Assembly (NCBI RefSeq): GCF_963678635.1
Contig: NC_087066.1
Span: 2,141,745-2,205,744 of the forward strand
Direction: 5' to 3'
Length of the DNA: 64,000 nucleotides
Source of the DNA: Symsagittifera roscoffensis
Lineage: Eukaryota; Xenacoelomorpha; Acoela; Convolutidae
Positions 1 through 10,011 of this stretch are shown here, in pieces. The notes under the pieces are model-generated. The model was given only the letters and a program-made list of their open reading frames with translations. It was not told where the DNA came from and ran no database searches. The position numbers and the translations under genes were made by a program. The number at the start of each line of letters is the position of its first letter. The stretch's first letter is position 1.

Positions 1-3000
1 CACGCCTCTGCTAACAACCAATGTGTCTTTCACATGGTCCCACTTAAGACCTAAGACGTGTGATGATTGTTCGGCACCGTTACAAATTTCCTTGATGGGT
101 GAAAGCGAGGTTTCGGATTCCTCGGGGTTCATTGCTGAAGTGATTTCATCAGCATTACTGACAAATTTAGTCAAATTAAATCCTCCTAATTTTAGTAAGG
201 AAACCAAATCGCGACTAGTTTTAATTGCTTGGGTAACGTTTTCGAATGAATCCAAGTAATCGTCCATGTAAAATTTTTCATTTACGACTGAGGCGGCCTC
301 AGGGTATGTGGACATATTATCAGTTGCTGTTTTTCGCAACGCGAAATTGGCGCACGTAGGCGAATCACGTGCGCCGAATATATGGCGAGTGTACTGATGA
401 ACTACCACATCGGAAGTGGTATCCTCCCGCCACAAAAAACGGAGCGAAATTTGATCGCGGGCAAGGACTCCTACCTGGAGGAACATACCCTCTATATCCG
501 CGGAGACGGCGTACTTATGTTGACGGAATCGCAAAAGCACCAAAATTAAATTTTGGAGTAGGTCAGGACCCACCAATAAGGACTTATTTAAGGATGTGCC
601 GTGAAACTTAGAAGCCCCATTAAGGACTCGGCGCACCTTACCCGGCTTATTCGGATTTACGACGGGATGGTGCGGAAGATACCACTCGCGATCGGAACGC
701 TTACGTGGATCATGCGGTTCGACGGTAACGACAAAGCCTTTCCTAATGTCCTCTCTAATTGTTTCTGCGTATCTTTCGCGCAGCTCAGGGTCTTTACTTA
801 ACCTTCTCTCCAATGATTTAAATTGGGCGAGTGACGAGTAATAATTGTTTGGTAGACTGACATTACTATCAATCCAAAGCATAGGCACAATGTATCTTTC
901 GCCATTGTGAACGGTCTCAGAATTGAGGATGGATAAAGCATGTTTATCCGCGGCGGAACGGGCATCGACTTGTTTGAAAGCACCATACGATTCCAACTCG
1001 TACCAGGATTTTATCTGGTCGGTCAGAGAAGAATCTTCAACAACACACTTGAAACACGAAGAAGTAGAATTACCTGACGGCGGCAACGGACCACTTAAGA
1101 CCCAACCTATCGGTAGGCGAACGGAACACGGTGAGTTTTTATCATCTCCCAAGATGAACTCAATGGGTCTAACGGCGTGGTAGTAGTCTTGTCCGATAAT
1201 AACTTCAACGTCCTCATAAGTATATTGAATGGGCTTAATAGGTGCTAATTGTGGATATTTATTCTGCAATTCAGCAATATTGATTAATTCGGAACCAATC
1301 CGAATATTGTCTTTAACATATGCACAGAGAGAAAATACGAAATCACTATTATTCGGCTCGGAGGAAACTGTAAACTTGACCCTCTGAGTCTCAACAACGG
1401 TGGTCGAATTGAAACCACTAATTGACAAGTTAACGGGCTCCCCTACTAAGCCGAGACGGTTTACGAGTGACGAAGACACCCAGGAGTGAGTCGATGCACT
1501 ATCACAAAGAACCAACGTCAGGAGACTGGTTACATCCGAGGATACACCAAGTGTTGCAATTGGCAACAACCCTTTAGAAGACTCAATGTCATGTACATCA
1601 CTAACAGCGGCATGGGTGGAAGTGTTTGTATTCTCCTTGGATTTGTTTGTTCCAGCCTTATTCGAATCATTTGAATTTTCCTTCCGAGGAAATATTCTTT
1701 CGGCTCCATGGAGCAAGACATTATGTGTGCTATCACACTCTGGCTTTGGGCACTTTTTTGCTCTAGAACATTGCCGGAAACTATGATTGCCATTGAGACA
1801 AGCGAAGCAAAGTTTCTGTTCAGCTACGTATTTTGCTCGCTGAGTAGCTTTCTTTTCCTTAAAAACAGCACAATTCCACAATGCATGACTACCCTTACAC
1901 AAAACGCACGGCGGAAACTTAGACTTATCCTGAGCCTTACTAGTTACCTGGCTATTGGCTGCAAAAACTTTGGTTGTTTTTGGTTTAACCGGTTCTTCGT
2001 TTTTTGCCTTAGAGCTGAGTAAACGTAATCTTTCATGCCCCTCGGCCTTTTCTTTCAACCAGTTGTTAAAGTCTAAGAGTGTTGGTCGCTGCCAATTATG
2101 TCTAACAGTATGCATTGACCAAGCCTCCTTGAGGTTAGGCGGAAGTTTACTAACAGCTTGGTTTAACAGGTTAACACTCTTTAGATCATCGTTGAAAGAC
2201 AATGATTTGAAAACTGCTACGAGGCCAGATATGGCAGAGGAGAAACTAATGACATTTTCCGAATTGTGCATCTTAAGTGGAGGAAAAGTATTCAGCTTAT
2301 CAAGATGCGCACCAACAATGGCATGTGGTTGCCCAAACTTCCGTTGCAAGGTGGCCAGTGCATCCTTGTACATAACGCCACTATAACTAAACTCCGCAAT
2401 TGCGGTTTTTGCTTTGCCTGTGACGAGCGTTTTTAAGTATGTCAATTTCGTATCATCGGTGAGAACAGCGGAATCAACGGTGGACTTAAACTGACCAAAC
2501 CATTCGTGCCAGTTTAACGGGTTGCCGTCAAACTGGGCTAACTTCCATTCAGGAAGATGATCTTTGCGGCTATGCATTAATAATTCCGCCAATTCACGAG
2601 CAGAGAGAGGTCGATCCGATGAACAACCTTGGTTCGGATAAGCGGGAGACGGTGCGTAGTCTTCGTTGACTGGCTGATAACCAGTATTAGTTTGATTGAC
2701 AAAATGCGGAACATGTTGTGGTTGAACTGGGGGAGTATTAAAATACACAGTCCCACCACTAGTATACGGAGCGGCGGTGTTACACGATGGGACAATAGTT
2801 GTCACATTAGAAAAAATGTTTCCAGCATTACAACACTGAACAGGCGTGACGATTGGAGTTGTAGCTGCCAATCGCCATAAGTTTGCATCACTTGTGTAGT
2901 AATCGTTGATATTAGGTGACACAGTATGCGGAACAAAGGGAAGATTATGTTGCGTCTGGACTGGCGCTGCATGGCAATTAGGTGCCGAAAAGAAAACCGG

Positions 3001-4326
3001 CGTTGGGTTTACTCCAGAAGTTGAGAAGCCACCACCAGCAAATGCAGGCGACAAAGAAACAAAACCAGAACCGGGTTGGGCCGGTAACATTGGGACAGGT
3101 AATGATTCCGGTTGCGCGATGGCAAAACTACCATTAGTTATGTTTGAACTCATGGTCTGTAAAGGAACAGCAGACGGTGGTGACACGTGTGCACTAGAAT
3201 GCATATTGTTAACTGGGAATGGAACAGAGGCTGGGAATGAAACAGAAGCTTGCAATGGCAAACGGCTTGCACTGCCAAATTGAGGCATAGCCCGATGTCC
3301 ATAACTATGGATTCCAGGGTCACTCAACGCTGTGTGCTCATGGTTATGACTATTACTGGTGTGAATTGCATGAGCAAGGAGGGCGGAAGTAGTCGGTCCT
3401 GACGAAATGGGTACATGAGTGAAAGCCTGCAAACCTGGCGCACTAGCAACGTCGGGAGGTGCTTGTGAACTAACAGAGTCTACCCAATCATTAGTTCGAT
3501 CGGTTGCTACCTTTGAAATAGGTTGACTTACTCCTGTTAAGTTACTTTCCGCTACCTTCTCGCTAACCTCAGATGAACTGTCCTCAAGTTCAAACGCTTT
3601 CAATTCCATTTCAATTAGTTGCTTTTTATGATTTTCAGCCAATTGCTCTAGTTCCAGCTGACTTTGTTCGAACTTAAGACGGTTCTCTTGCTCTTTAAGT
3701 CTTAAAGATACTTGATACTGCCTTTCCAGCTCCTCATGGCGTCGTTTTACTAAAGCTAACTCATGCCGTTTCTCACTTGATGACATAGTGCGAACAGTCG
3801 ACGTATGACGAGTGGAAGCAGATTTATCAGACTTATGTGAGTCAAGCTTTCTACTATCCTTAGACTTATTAGAGACCTTAGACCTGTTTTCAGATACTCG
3901 TGCTGCTGAATCACTTGTTTTGTGCGAGCGTGAGGATGTCTCAGACCTAGTTTGTTGTAAAGATCCCTTGCTCCCTGTAATGCCGGCTGCTGGAAATGAC
4001 GAAGGTTCAAGGCTCATCTTGTAACTCTGAGCTTCGTGCATTACTTTATCGTTCATTTCGGTTACTTTCTTAAGCCAAAGGTCTTGCTGAGCAATAATTT
4101 TTTCAGGATTTTCCGTTTTTCCCGCTAACCTAATTAATTGCTCATTGACGTCGACAGCTTTTTCCAACGCAATTTTACATTTGTAAACAGCATTATCAAT
4201 TTTTGTAGTGCGACTATTATTCTCAATGTACTCAAGTAATAATGAGTGACCTTTAAGCAGCTCATTTTCTAGATTTAGACGGGTTTCGAATAACTTGCGT
4301 ATCTTACTTTGGAATTTTTCGTCCAT
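1..4326 (-). CDS. BEL/Pao retrotransposon Gag-protease-RT polyprotein (partial, runs off left edge)
   Basis: The frame is open from the ATG at 4326 to base 1 (1442 codons, no stop); the 3' part, expected to hold RNase H and integrase, lies outside the window. Residues about 181-246 form a charged coiled coil, followed by a Ser/Pro/Asn-rich linker and a Gag core (about 590-790). Two zinc knuckles start at Cys807 (CX2CX3HX4C) and Cys840 (CX2CX4HX4C), followed by the HNVLLH signature seen in BEL/Pao Gag. An aspartic protease core has D-S-A-S at residue 942, where DSG/DSA is usual. RT spans about 1180 to the end: WYLPHHPV near 1216, ADIEGMF, FGARDSPT, and catalytic YMDD at 1353-1356. Domain order and signatures are those of BEL/Pao. 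The lack of any stop or frameshift suggests a recent insertion, perhaps still competent, though the rest of pol and the second LTR are unseen. Confidence 0.95.
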   Translation of the reverse strand, partial: MDEKFQSKIRKLFETRLNLENELLKGHSLLLEYIENNSRTTKIDNAVYKCKIALEKAVDVNEQLIRLAGKTENPEKIIAQQDLWLKKVTEMNDKVMHEAQSYKMSLEPSSFPAAGITGSKGSLQQTRSETSSRSHKTSDSAARVSENRSKVSNKSKDSRKLDSHKSDKSASTRHTSTVRTMSSSEKRHELALVKRRHEELERQYQVSLRLKEQENRLKFEQSQLELEQLAENHKKQLIEMELKAFELEDSSSEVSEKVAESNLTGVSQPISKVATDRTNDWVDSVSSQAPPDVASAPGLQAFTHVPISSGPTTSALLAHAIHTSNSHNHEHTALSDPGIHSYGHRAMPQFGSASRLPLQASVSFPASVPFPVNNMHSSAHVSPPSAVPLQTMSSNITNGSFAIAQPESLPVPMLPAQPGSGFVSLSPAFAGGGFSTSGVNPTPVFFSAPNCHAAPVQTQHNLPFVPHTVSPNINDYYTSDANLWRLAATTPIVTPVQCCNAGNIFSNVTTIVPSCNTAAPYTSGGTVYFNTPPVQPQHVPHFVNQTNTGYQPVNEDYAPSPAYPNQGCSSDRPLSARELAELLMHSRKDHLPEWKLAQFDGNPLNWHEWFGQFKSTVDSAVLTDDTKLTYLKTLVTGKAKTAIAEFSYSGVMYKDALATLQRKFGQPHAIVGAHLDKLNTFPPLKMHNSENVISFSSAISGLVAVFKSLSFNDDLKSVNLLNQAVSKLPPNLKEAWSMHTVRHNWQRPTLLDFNNWLKEKAEGHERLRLLSSKAKNEEPVKPKTTKVFAANSQVTSKAQDKSKFPPCVLCKGSHALWNCAVFKEKKATQRAKYVAEQKLCFACLNGNHSFRQCSRAKKCPKPECDSTHNVLLHGAERIFPRKENSNDSNKAGTNKSKENTNTSTHAAVSDVHDIESSKGLLPIATLGVSSDVTSLLTLVLCDSASTHSWVSSSLVNRLGLVGEPVNLSISGFNSTTVVETQRVKFTVSSEPNNSDFVFSLCAYVKDNIRIGSELINIAELQNKYPQLAPIKPIQYTYEDVEVIIGQDYYHAVRPIEFILGDDKNSPCSVRLPIGWVLSGPLPPSGNSTSSCFKCVVEDSSLTDQIKSWYELESYGAFKQVDARSAADKHALSILNSETVHNGERYIVPMLWIDSNVSLPNNYYSSLAQFKSLERRLSKDPELRERYAETIREDIRKGFVVTVEPHDPRKRSDREWYLPHHPVVNPNKPGKVRRVLNGASKFHGTSLNKSLLVGPDLLQNLILVLLRFRQHKYAVSADIEGMFLQVGVLARDQISLRFLWREDTTSDVVVHQYTRHIFGARDSPTCANFALRKTATDNMSTYPEAASVVNEKFYMDDYLDSFENVTQAIKTSRDLVSLLKLGGFNLTKFVSNADEITSAMNPEESETSLSPIKEICNGAEQSSHVLGLKWDHVKDTLVVSRGV

Positions 4327-4419
4327 GTTTTTCACAAATTGACAATATTCTACGGATGCTCACTTATAGAAAACAATCAATAAAATGAGATACTGTTTTG
4401 GTACGTAATCAAATTTGCA

Positions 4420-5064
4420 TTAATAAATCAACATTAGCTTACAAGACGGGGGAACTTGACGTCTCAAAGATTCTACCTGAAGCCTATTTCTTATAGCTTT
4501 CCGAGCTTTGAGGGGTAAGCGGTTTCGCTTCTTACGTGTCTTAAGGATGTTAAGATTAGCGCTATAACGCCTTAGAAGGAGGAGAGTCTTTAACTCAAGG
4601 GAAGGAGGCTGGTGAAGCTCTTTGTACTTCTCAATTAGTACCTGGTCCTTGGCCTTACGCTTAGAGATAAAGTCTTTAACGACGTTGAGAACGAGAATAA
4701 CTGTTGAACCTAAACTTTCCTCTATATCCTCGGTTCCGTTCCGTCTACAGTATACGATCGCACAAATGTTTGTCCTATACCTTAATAACAAATTGACAAG
4801 TTGCTCACTACTCAGCTTGCGGTTATTGTTGCTGCGGTGCCTACTTATCGAGTTATTAATGACGTCGTGCCAAATTACAAGGTCTTTACGGTGCGACAAG
4901 TAATGATGAATGTAGTACTGTATTGTTTTCTGAGAGTCCCTAGCGTTAAAGTTCAAACTTAAACCTGGCTTCGTAAAGCAAGTATCTTTGACGCGCTTCT
5001 GGGACGGAGCGGGAAGTTTTCGGAGCGCGTGATCCAAAGAACTAGCTCCTAGAATGAATACCAT
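4420..5064 (-). CDS. Accessory ORF in the BEL leader, upstream of gag (unknown function)
   Basis: This frame lies on the same strand as gag and ends 93 bases before the gag ATG. The first in-frame ATG is at 5064, giving about 214 residues. The frame is open further upstream to about 5180 without an ATG, and a good 3' splice-site-like stretch (TTCTTTCATCCTCAG) ends at about 5167, so it could also be a spliced exon. Near the start is FILGASSLDH, and about 60 residues later VIWHDVINN, followed by an Asn-rich stretch and a Lys/Leu-rich C-terminal third. A Gly-x-Ser block near the N-terminus and a buried-strand block of the VIWHxxxNN type loosely recall SGNH/GDSL hydrolase blocks I and III. That is an inference from two short motifs, not a family assignment. 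It has no resemblance to Gag or Env that I can see. Confidence 0.55.
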   Translation of the reverse strand: MVFILGASSLDHALRKLPAPSQKRVKDTCFTKPGLSLNFNARDSQKTIQYYIHHYLSHRKDLVIWHDVINNSISRHRSNNNRKLSSEQLVNLLLRYRTNICAIVYCRRNGTEDIEESLGSTVILVLNVVKDFISKRKAKDQVLIEKYKELHQPPSLELKTLLLLRRYSANLNILKTRKKRNRLPLKARKAIRNRLQVESLRRQVPPSCKLMLIY

Positions 5065-5130
5065 ACACTTATGGGACCTATGCGACGGCTTCGTTACGCT
5101 TAAGTACCAATGGGGTTGGAAAATTAAGTA

Positions 5131-5430
5131 GGTCGGTTGAACTCCAACAACACACACGGAGTAAACCTGAGGATGAAAGAATTCAACTTAACTCACTGAA
5201 TATCACCGTACCTGACCACTTAACTTTACTGTCACGCAACGAAGTCAATAATCTGATGGGCTGAAACGGCTTTGTTTTACTCGAAGCGAACTGGCTTTCA
5301 GTTTCACCAATGGTGGGTGGGGGATCAGGCAAATTGGTTAAGTTGCAACAACACACGCGGAAGAAACCTGAGGATGAAAAAACTCAACTTAATTTGCCTG
5401 ATATTTTGCTACCAGACCACTTAACATAAG
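5131..5430. repeat. Direct repeat pair, spacing about 205 bp
   Basis: Segments near 5140-5225 and 5345-5430 share the pattern CAACAACACAC..CGG, then AAACCTGAGGATGAAA, then CAACTTAA, and end in ACCACTTAAC. On the minus strand both copies carry a polypyrimidine-CAG sequence (TTCATCCTCAG/G) that looks like a splice acceptor. One copy sits directly upstream of the accessory frame. Confidence 0.7.
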
Positions 5431-5631
5431 GTTGGTGTCATCTTACAGCACAGTTTCGCAGAATTCTGGAGACGTTTTGAGGATTTTTTGGCAATTTTTT
5501 TACTTTTTATACAAAATTTTTCAGAAAATTTTGGTCAGCAGGTTCGAGTCATAAACCACTCCAAAAAACTGGTCCAGTACCTCTTGTCTATGTTCCGATT
5601 TCACTGATTAATAGTCCGTTCACATATATCC

Positions 5632-5740
5632 AAAAATTTTTGGTATCGAGAAAAATGTCAAGTCAGTTTGTCTATGTACCGACTGTAGAATATTTCAGTT
5701 CAACGGAACTGTCCAAAATTTTTTGGGTATCGAGAAAAAT
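5632..5740. repeat. Short direct repeat in BEL leader
   Basis: The string CCAAAA(A)TTTTTTGG(G)TATCGAGAAAAAT occurs at about 5631-5656 and again at about 5713-5739, with similar flanks. Confidence 0.6.
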
Positions 5741-5939
5741 TACCGGGGGCTAGCTTGCGGGAAAATTTCAATCATAAATGACATCGTATTTAAATTTATA
5801 GCACAATTGGAGTTTTAAAAGTTTTGGAAACTTCTTACAGTTTTGGAGATTGGGCGATCACCGGTTTCGGTCGTCTAAGCTGTAAAACAGCATCGCTGCG
5901 ACGGGTGTCGGGCGTCTCAGTACTTCTAATATCAGGACT

Positions 5940-6093
5940 TCTAAACAGCAAAACAGCACCACTGTCTGGGTAGCAAAACAGCACCACAAGAGCACTGGCA
6001 GCAAAGGACCACTGGCAGCAAAGGACCACAGGAGCACTGGCAGCAAAAGAACACAGGAGCACTGGCACAACAGCAACCCTGTCAGAAAAACGG
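5940..6093. repeat. Minisatellite-like tandem repeat (AGCACTGGCAGCAAAGGACC type)
   Basis: Imperfect tandem units built from GCAAAACAGCACCAC and then GGACCACAGGAGCACTGGCAGCAAA recur several times. The open reading frames crossing this stretch on the minus strand are low-complexity products of the repeat. Confidence 0.7.
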
Positions 6094-6271
6094 CACCACA
6101 GGAAGTCTTACAGCCTTCTCGACCACTCCCCGTCTGTTTGAACTTCTGTATGAATGAATTGCTTTCGATACTGCAACAATACAGCACCACAGGACGTCTC
6201 ACAGCTTTCTCGACCACGCCTCGTCTGACTGAGCTGCTTTTTGAATTAACTCCTTTCGATACTGCTACAAT
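6094..6271. repeat. Tandem duplication, about 91-bp unit
   Basis: Two imperfect copies (6094-6184 and 6185-6271) share CACCACAGGA.GTCT.ACAGC.TTCTCGACCAC near their start and TTTCGATACTGC.ACAAT near their end. Confidence 0.75.
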
Positions 6272-6321
6272 GTAGAATACTGCTCTCTGAGTTAGAGAAT
6301 ACTGTCCTACTGCTACAGAAT

Positions 6322-6342
6322 GTGGTCCCTTGTGGGGCGCCA
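6322..6342 (-). promoter_or_regulatory. Probable primer-binding site of the BEL element
   Basis: The minus strand reads TGGCGCCCCACAAGGGAC here. It starts with TGG (pairing with tRNA CCA) and resembles the common TGGCGCCC-type retroelement primer sites. It is on the strand and at the end expected for the 5' side of the element. A 5' LTR would then lie just to the right, with CATATTTTGG at the junction. The LTR cannot be delimited because its partner is outside the window; TGTTGTATGATG at about 6479 is one candidate LTR start. Confidence 0.5.
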
Positions 6343-6656
6343 AAATATGCTCGCTAATCTCCAAACGAAAATAATTGAATCCAAATTCGTAAATTAATAA
6401 GAGATATTTATCGGTAAATAACTCAAGCAATAGATAAATTTCGGTATTTTTCTATTGATCAGGACATCATACAACATTTTTAGCATCTGTCAGTTTTTGG
6501 TACAAATCGGCGCAAGCTAGCCACAAGAACCGGTCGGTAATGTCCTTGAGACAAATTGCTCTTTTTGGCGGTCAACCTTAATCAAGGCTGAACCGAATTA
6601 GAACCAAAAAACAGTTAAAATAGGAAGTAACCCCCGTTTTTAGTATATTAATACAT

Positions 6657-6751
6657 GGGCAGGTGGGGGACTCGAACCTACGTCAACTGTTATTTCACAC
6701 ATATAATCGGTGTTAGCTTACTTTGCCTTAGTCCGCTTGGCCAACTGTGCT
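6657..6751 (-). tRNA. tRNA-Ser/Leu-like sequence (pseudogene or SINE head)
   Basis: The minus strand has a perfect Pol III A box (TGGCCAAGCGG, 6744-6734) and a perfect B box (GGTTCGAGTCC, 6678-6668), with the 3' end CCCCACCTGCCC. The TAAGGC after the D arm and the A-to-B spacing fit a class II (Ser/Leu) tRNA. GCTAA in the anticodon region hints at Ser(GCU). The 5' acceptor strand does not pair with the 3' end and the anticodon stem is poor, so it is probably a pseudogene or the head of a tRNA-derived SINE, not a working tRNA gene. Confidence 0.55.
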
Positions 6752-7139
6752 TATTTTATATGCATCTATACTCTTGTTTTATTCTACATTTGCATTGCAA
6801 CACAACAAGAGCTGCCAGCGAGATGAGTAAACAACCACCGAGAAGAACCCTATAGAGAGACTCAGATAGCTTAACCCATATAGTAAAATTTCTCCAAAGT
6901 AAGCAAAAAAAAAATCCGGACTGCGAGTTGACAGAAGCCAATGAGGAGGAGTGAGTGATGAAAATCCAAGGGTAGCATGACCAACGGCAAGAAACAAGTA
7001 AATGCATGGGGTAAATCAAGCCCTTGATGACTGGCAGGATCATTTCAGTGAGCATTTCTAAAACTTATTTGTCAGGATCGAAAAAATAGTTACTAACTTT
7101 AAGCAGAAATCTTTAAAAATCTAGTTTCCACTACGGCAG

Positions 7140-8995
7140 AAGGGTAAGCCAGTACCTATAACCTTTCAAGACAAATAAGACAAGTAAATTCACAAATTGC
7201 TAGAACAAGGACATGTCGAGAAAAAATTCATATAAACATTTTGTATCGCCGATAAAAGCTAGCATTGGAATAAGGAGCACCAAATAAGCAAGTATTTAAA
7301 TATGACACATCACGAAATGTTTTTGGTATTTTTTGGGCAAACGATAAGCGAATGGAATTTTGCCCCTCAGCTTATCAAGAAAAACAAATTTCTATTGACA
7401 TCTGAATGTCAACTAGCGTTTGAAAACCTAAGCAAGTCGCAAATAAATTTGAATGAAAACATTTCTTAGAACGCAACGAATGCTACGCCAGCCATAATTG
7501 CGCCAATAGATGGAAACCAATATCCTTCGAAAAATGTCTTCTAAACGCGACGAAGAAAAAATAATCGTGAAACCAACTAGAAAGGCTAGCTGTCGTTTGG
7601 ATGGCAGGATAACTTCAAAACAATATCTTTGGAAGACATTCGACAGTCGCCAAAGATCTTACGACTCATCAAGCACCAATAAATTGCAAAAAAAAAGATA
7701 AAGGTTTAGTCTTCTTACACGAAAAATGGAACAAAAACAAAAATGATTTTAGAACATAATATTTATAAGATGCAATTTTTTGAACCATTATTTTGATTTT
7801 TCCGGGCACCCGGTGGCTGAAATTACGCCCGTGATCATATATGACAAAAATCTTTTAATTAAAAAAACATCTATCAGACGGTCACTTAGTTACATTAAAC
7901 GTAAGAGCTGCGTCGAAATAGTTAATATATCATAACTATTAGAATGAATGTTTCTGCCAATCGGGAAGCAGTTGCAAATGCAACGCTAAAACAACACTGG
8001 TTGAAGACGAAAATGTAACCATTAAATTGTCAGCTAATCAAAAAGCGCAAAATTCTATATCATAGTGCAACGACTGAAAAAGCTAAAATTAGTGGGAATT
8101 ATTGCTGAGTGTCAATTAAAAGAAGCACGTCGTTTTAACCATTTTTCAAGCCTGAAAATTGATCTTGAAGAAGCTGAAAAAGTTAATCTCTGGCCATACA
8201 GTAATAATCAGTGAACGCAGTTCAGTAATTGAGGTAGCCGACGCCAACCCGGACACGGTGAAATCAGGGACGTCAAGTAGCGCGACGAAGCATACGGAGA
8301 ACTCTTTCCGCAGACATTTCCAAACAAAATTGTCATAAGTGTGATTTCAAGAGATAACAAGAAAACCGACTATTATGCAAACATTTTCAATCTGAGATTT
8401 TTCAAGCTGAACCCGAATTGAAGGGTATTCAACGCATGATTGTGGCAAAGAACTCGGAGCTAGCTAACGGTTGCGCTCAAATAGGACATACCTGGAAAGA
8501 TTTTTGCGTCTGGGAGAAATGATTTTGGATAGACGAGCGACTCCTTATACCAATTTCACTTAGGGCTTCATTGGTCAAACAGATCTACAGCTTCCACTAT
8601 TGGAAGGGAAAGATGTTTGACGCGGCGCGGGATATCTGGTTTCCTTACATCCACAGAAGTTTAGTTGCAACCACCGAGGGATGCCAGCATTGTACAACAT
8701 CAGGTAAAAACCTGAAGCCTATATTCATCAAAGAGGGCACAAGTAAAATGTGTACGAAACTAGGGAGCTAAACAGTTTTCTGTAAGTTGATTTTTGATGC
8801 CGGGTTAACAAACTACTCGAAATGGACGGATATGTCCTGGTAGTGGTACATCTATTCTAGAGGTGGCTGTCGGCGATGATAAGTAGCAACAATAATTTCA
8901 TTAAAGATATCAAGGAGGACATCTCAAATAACGAAGTATTGCTGAAAATTTTCATTGTTCAAAGGTCAGAGGTCAGAGGGAGTCTAATTTGTATT
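7140..8995 (+). pseudogene. Decayed Ty3/gypsy pol (RT connection to integrase core)
   Basis: Coding traces are scattered over all three plus frames with many stops. Around 7150-7260 there is a trace of the RT N-terminal region (LLEQGHVEK-type). At 7325-7500 the gypsy RT/RNase H link is visible (APQLIKKNKF, ECQLAFENL). The integrase N-terminal HHCC region lies at 8400-8771 and resembles the same region of the element at 44026-51170 (compare FDAARDIWFPYIHRSL with VDAAQNIWWPRMHRDI). A trace of the integrase catalytic core follows at 8810-8930 (YVLVVV, then RWLSAMI). This is an old relative of the 44 kb element. Confidence 0.8.
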
Positions 8996-9047
8996 TATAA
9001 ATTTTTATAAATAACTTTATAATTAGATATCGTTTGGAAACAATTTA

Positions 9048-9071
9048 TTATTATTATTATTATTATTATTA
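9048..9071. repeat. (ATT)n microsatellite
   Basis: Eight perfect ATT units within AT-rich DNA. Confidence 0.95.
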
Positions 9072-9099
9072 AAAACTTTGTTTTAACTTACGGAAAGGA

Positions 9100-10011
9100 G
9101 GAAGGACACGTGAAATTAAATGAAAAACTGGAGCGAGCACTCATTGCCTCATCTGGTCCAGACAAACTGAAACCAGCATTCACCCAGATTTTGATGTTGA
9201 ACGTACCAAACACCCAAAAAGGCTGCCCGAAGACCAACTAGTTGATCGTGAAGAGGGCAAGACACCAAACTGGGCAATAACATTAGACATTTAGTCTGCC
9301 CTAACAATAAATGGAGTAGCCAGAAAAAATCAACACACATAGAAGTCGTTTCCGAAGAATATTCCGGCAGAAAAATCGCTGGCGGAATTGAGAAAGAAAT
9401 AGCCGCCAAGTGACAAGAGAGCGGGAGAGGCGAGAAGCGTAGACGGAAGCGCAGTTAAAGGAATAGTCGATGAAAAACGATGCATGAATGGGAAAATTGC
9501 AAGACAAACGCTGAGAAGCGAAACACAATGAGCATCGCACCTGCACAAAACTAGAAACGACGAGCGATGTAACTGCGGAAAAAACAGCATTGGGGACAAA
9601 GCGTGAACTGGAGCGTGAAAAGTACGACAGTGCAGTCGCAGACGGGTCTGCAGAAATGGGCTTAAAGAAAAAGACAAAAGGAGCCAGAAAAAAACGCCTG
9701 GTCTTATACTGGAAACAAGAAACTCAGAAACTCAAGTCAGAAGGGGCGGGTCAAGGAAAAGCTGGAGAAAGCGCACTGCTGTAGAAAAAAAGTAGAAGAG
9801 GTTATGATCTAAATGTTTGTTCACGATGGGAAGAAGAAGAGAGAAGGAGTACGAGACAAAAAGAAAGGATCAGAAAAGTGAATATCTGCCAAACATTCTG
9901 GTGAAACCAAACGTCAGGGAAAGGTTTGACCAAACGTCTTAAATTCAAAGAGATTTTAGTTTGTATGATTTTAAATTATGGCTTAAAATTACTAAGCGGA
10001 GGGAGTTGTGT
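9100..10011 (+). pseudogene. Probable decayed gypsy pol C-terminal tail
   Basis: Directly follows the decayed integrase. Translations in several frames are rich in Arg, Lys and Glu without clear domains; 9590-9784 is the longest open piece. It ends at a purine run (AAGCGGAGGGAG) at about 9994-10007, just before TTGTGTTGTATG, which could be a polypurine tract next to a 3' LTR start (about 10012). Position and composition support the call, not similarity to a named domain. Confidence 0.4.

Larger units (their letters stand above)
4327..6342 (-). other. BEL element 5' leader region
   Basis: About 2 kb between the presumed primer-binding site (6342) and the gag ATG (4326). It contains the accessory frame at 4420-5064 and several direct repeats listed separately. 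The rest shows no convincing coding frame. A leader this long is unusual for an LTR element. Confidence 0.5.

Noticed and set aside
1955-3283. Plus-strand open frames opposite the BEL gag
   Set aside because: They overlap a 1442-codon minus-strand frame with clear zinc knuckles, protease and RT; they are antisense shadows.
5858-6430. Minus-strand frame of 190 codons in the BEL leader
   Set aside because: Most of it is translated minisatellite and duplicated sequence, and it crosses the probable primer-binding site. No domain.
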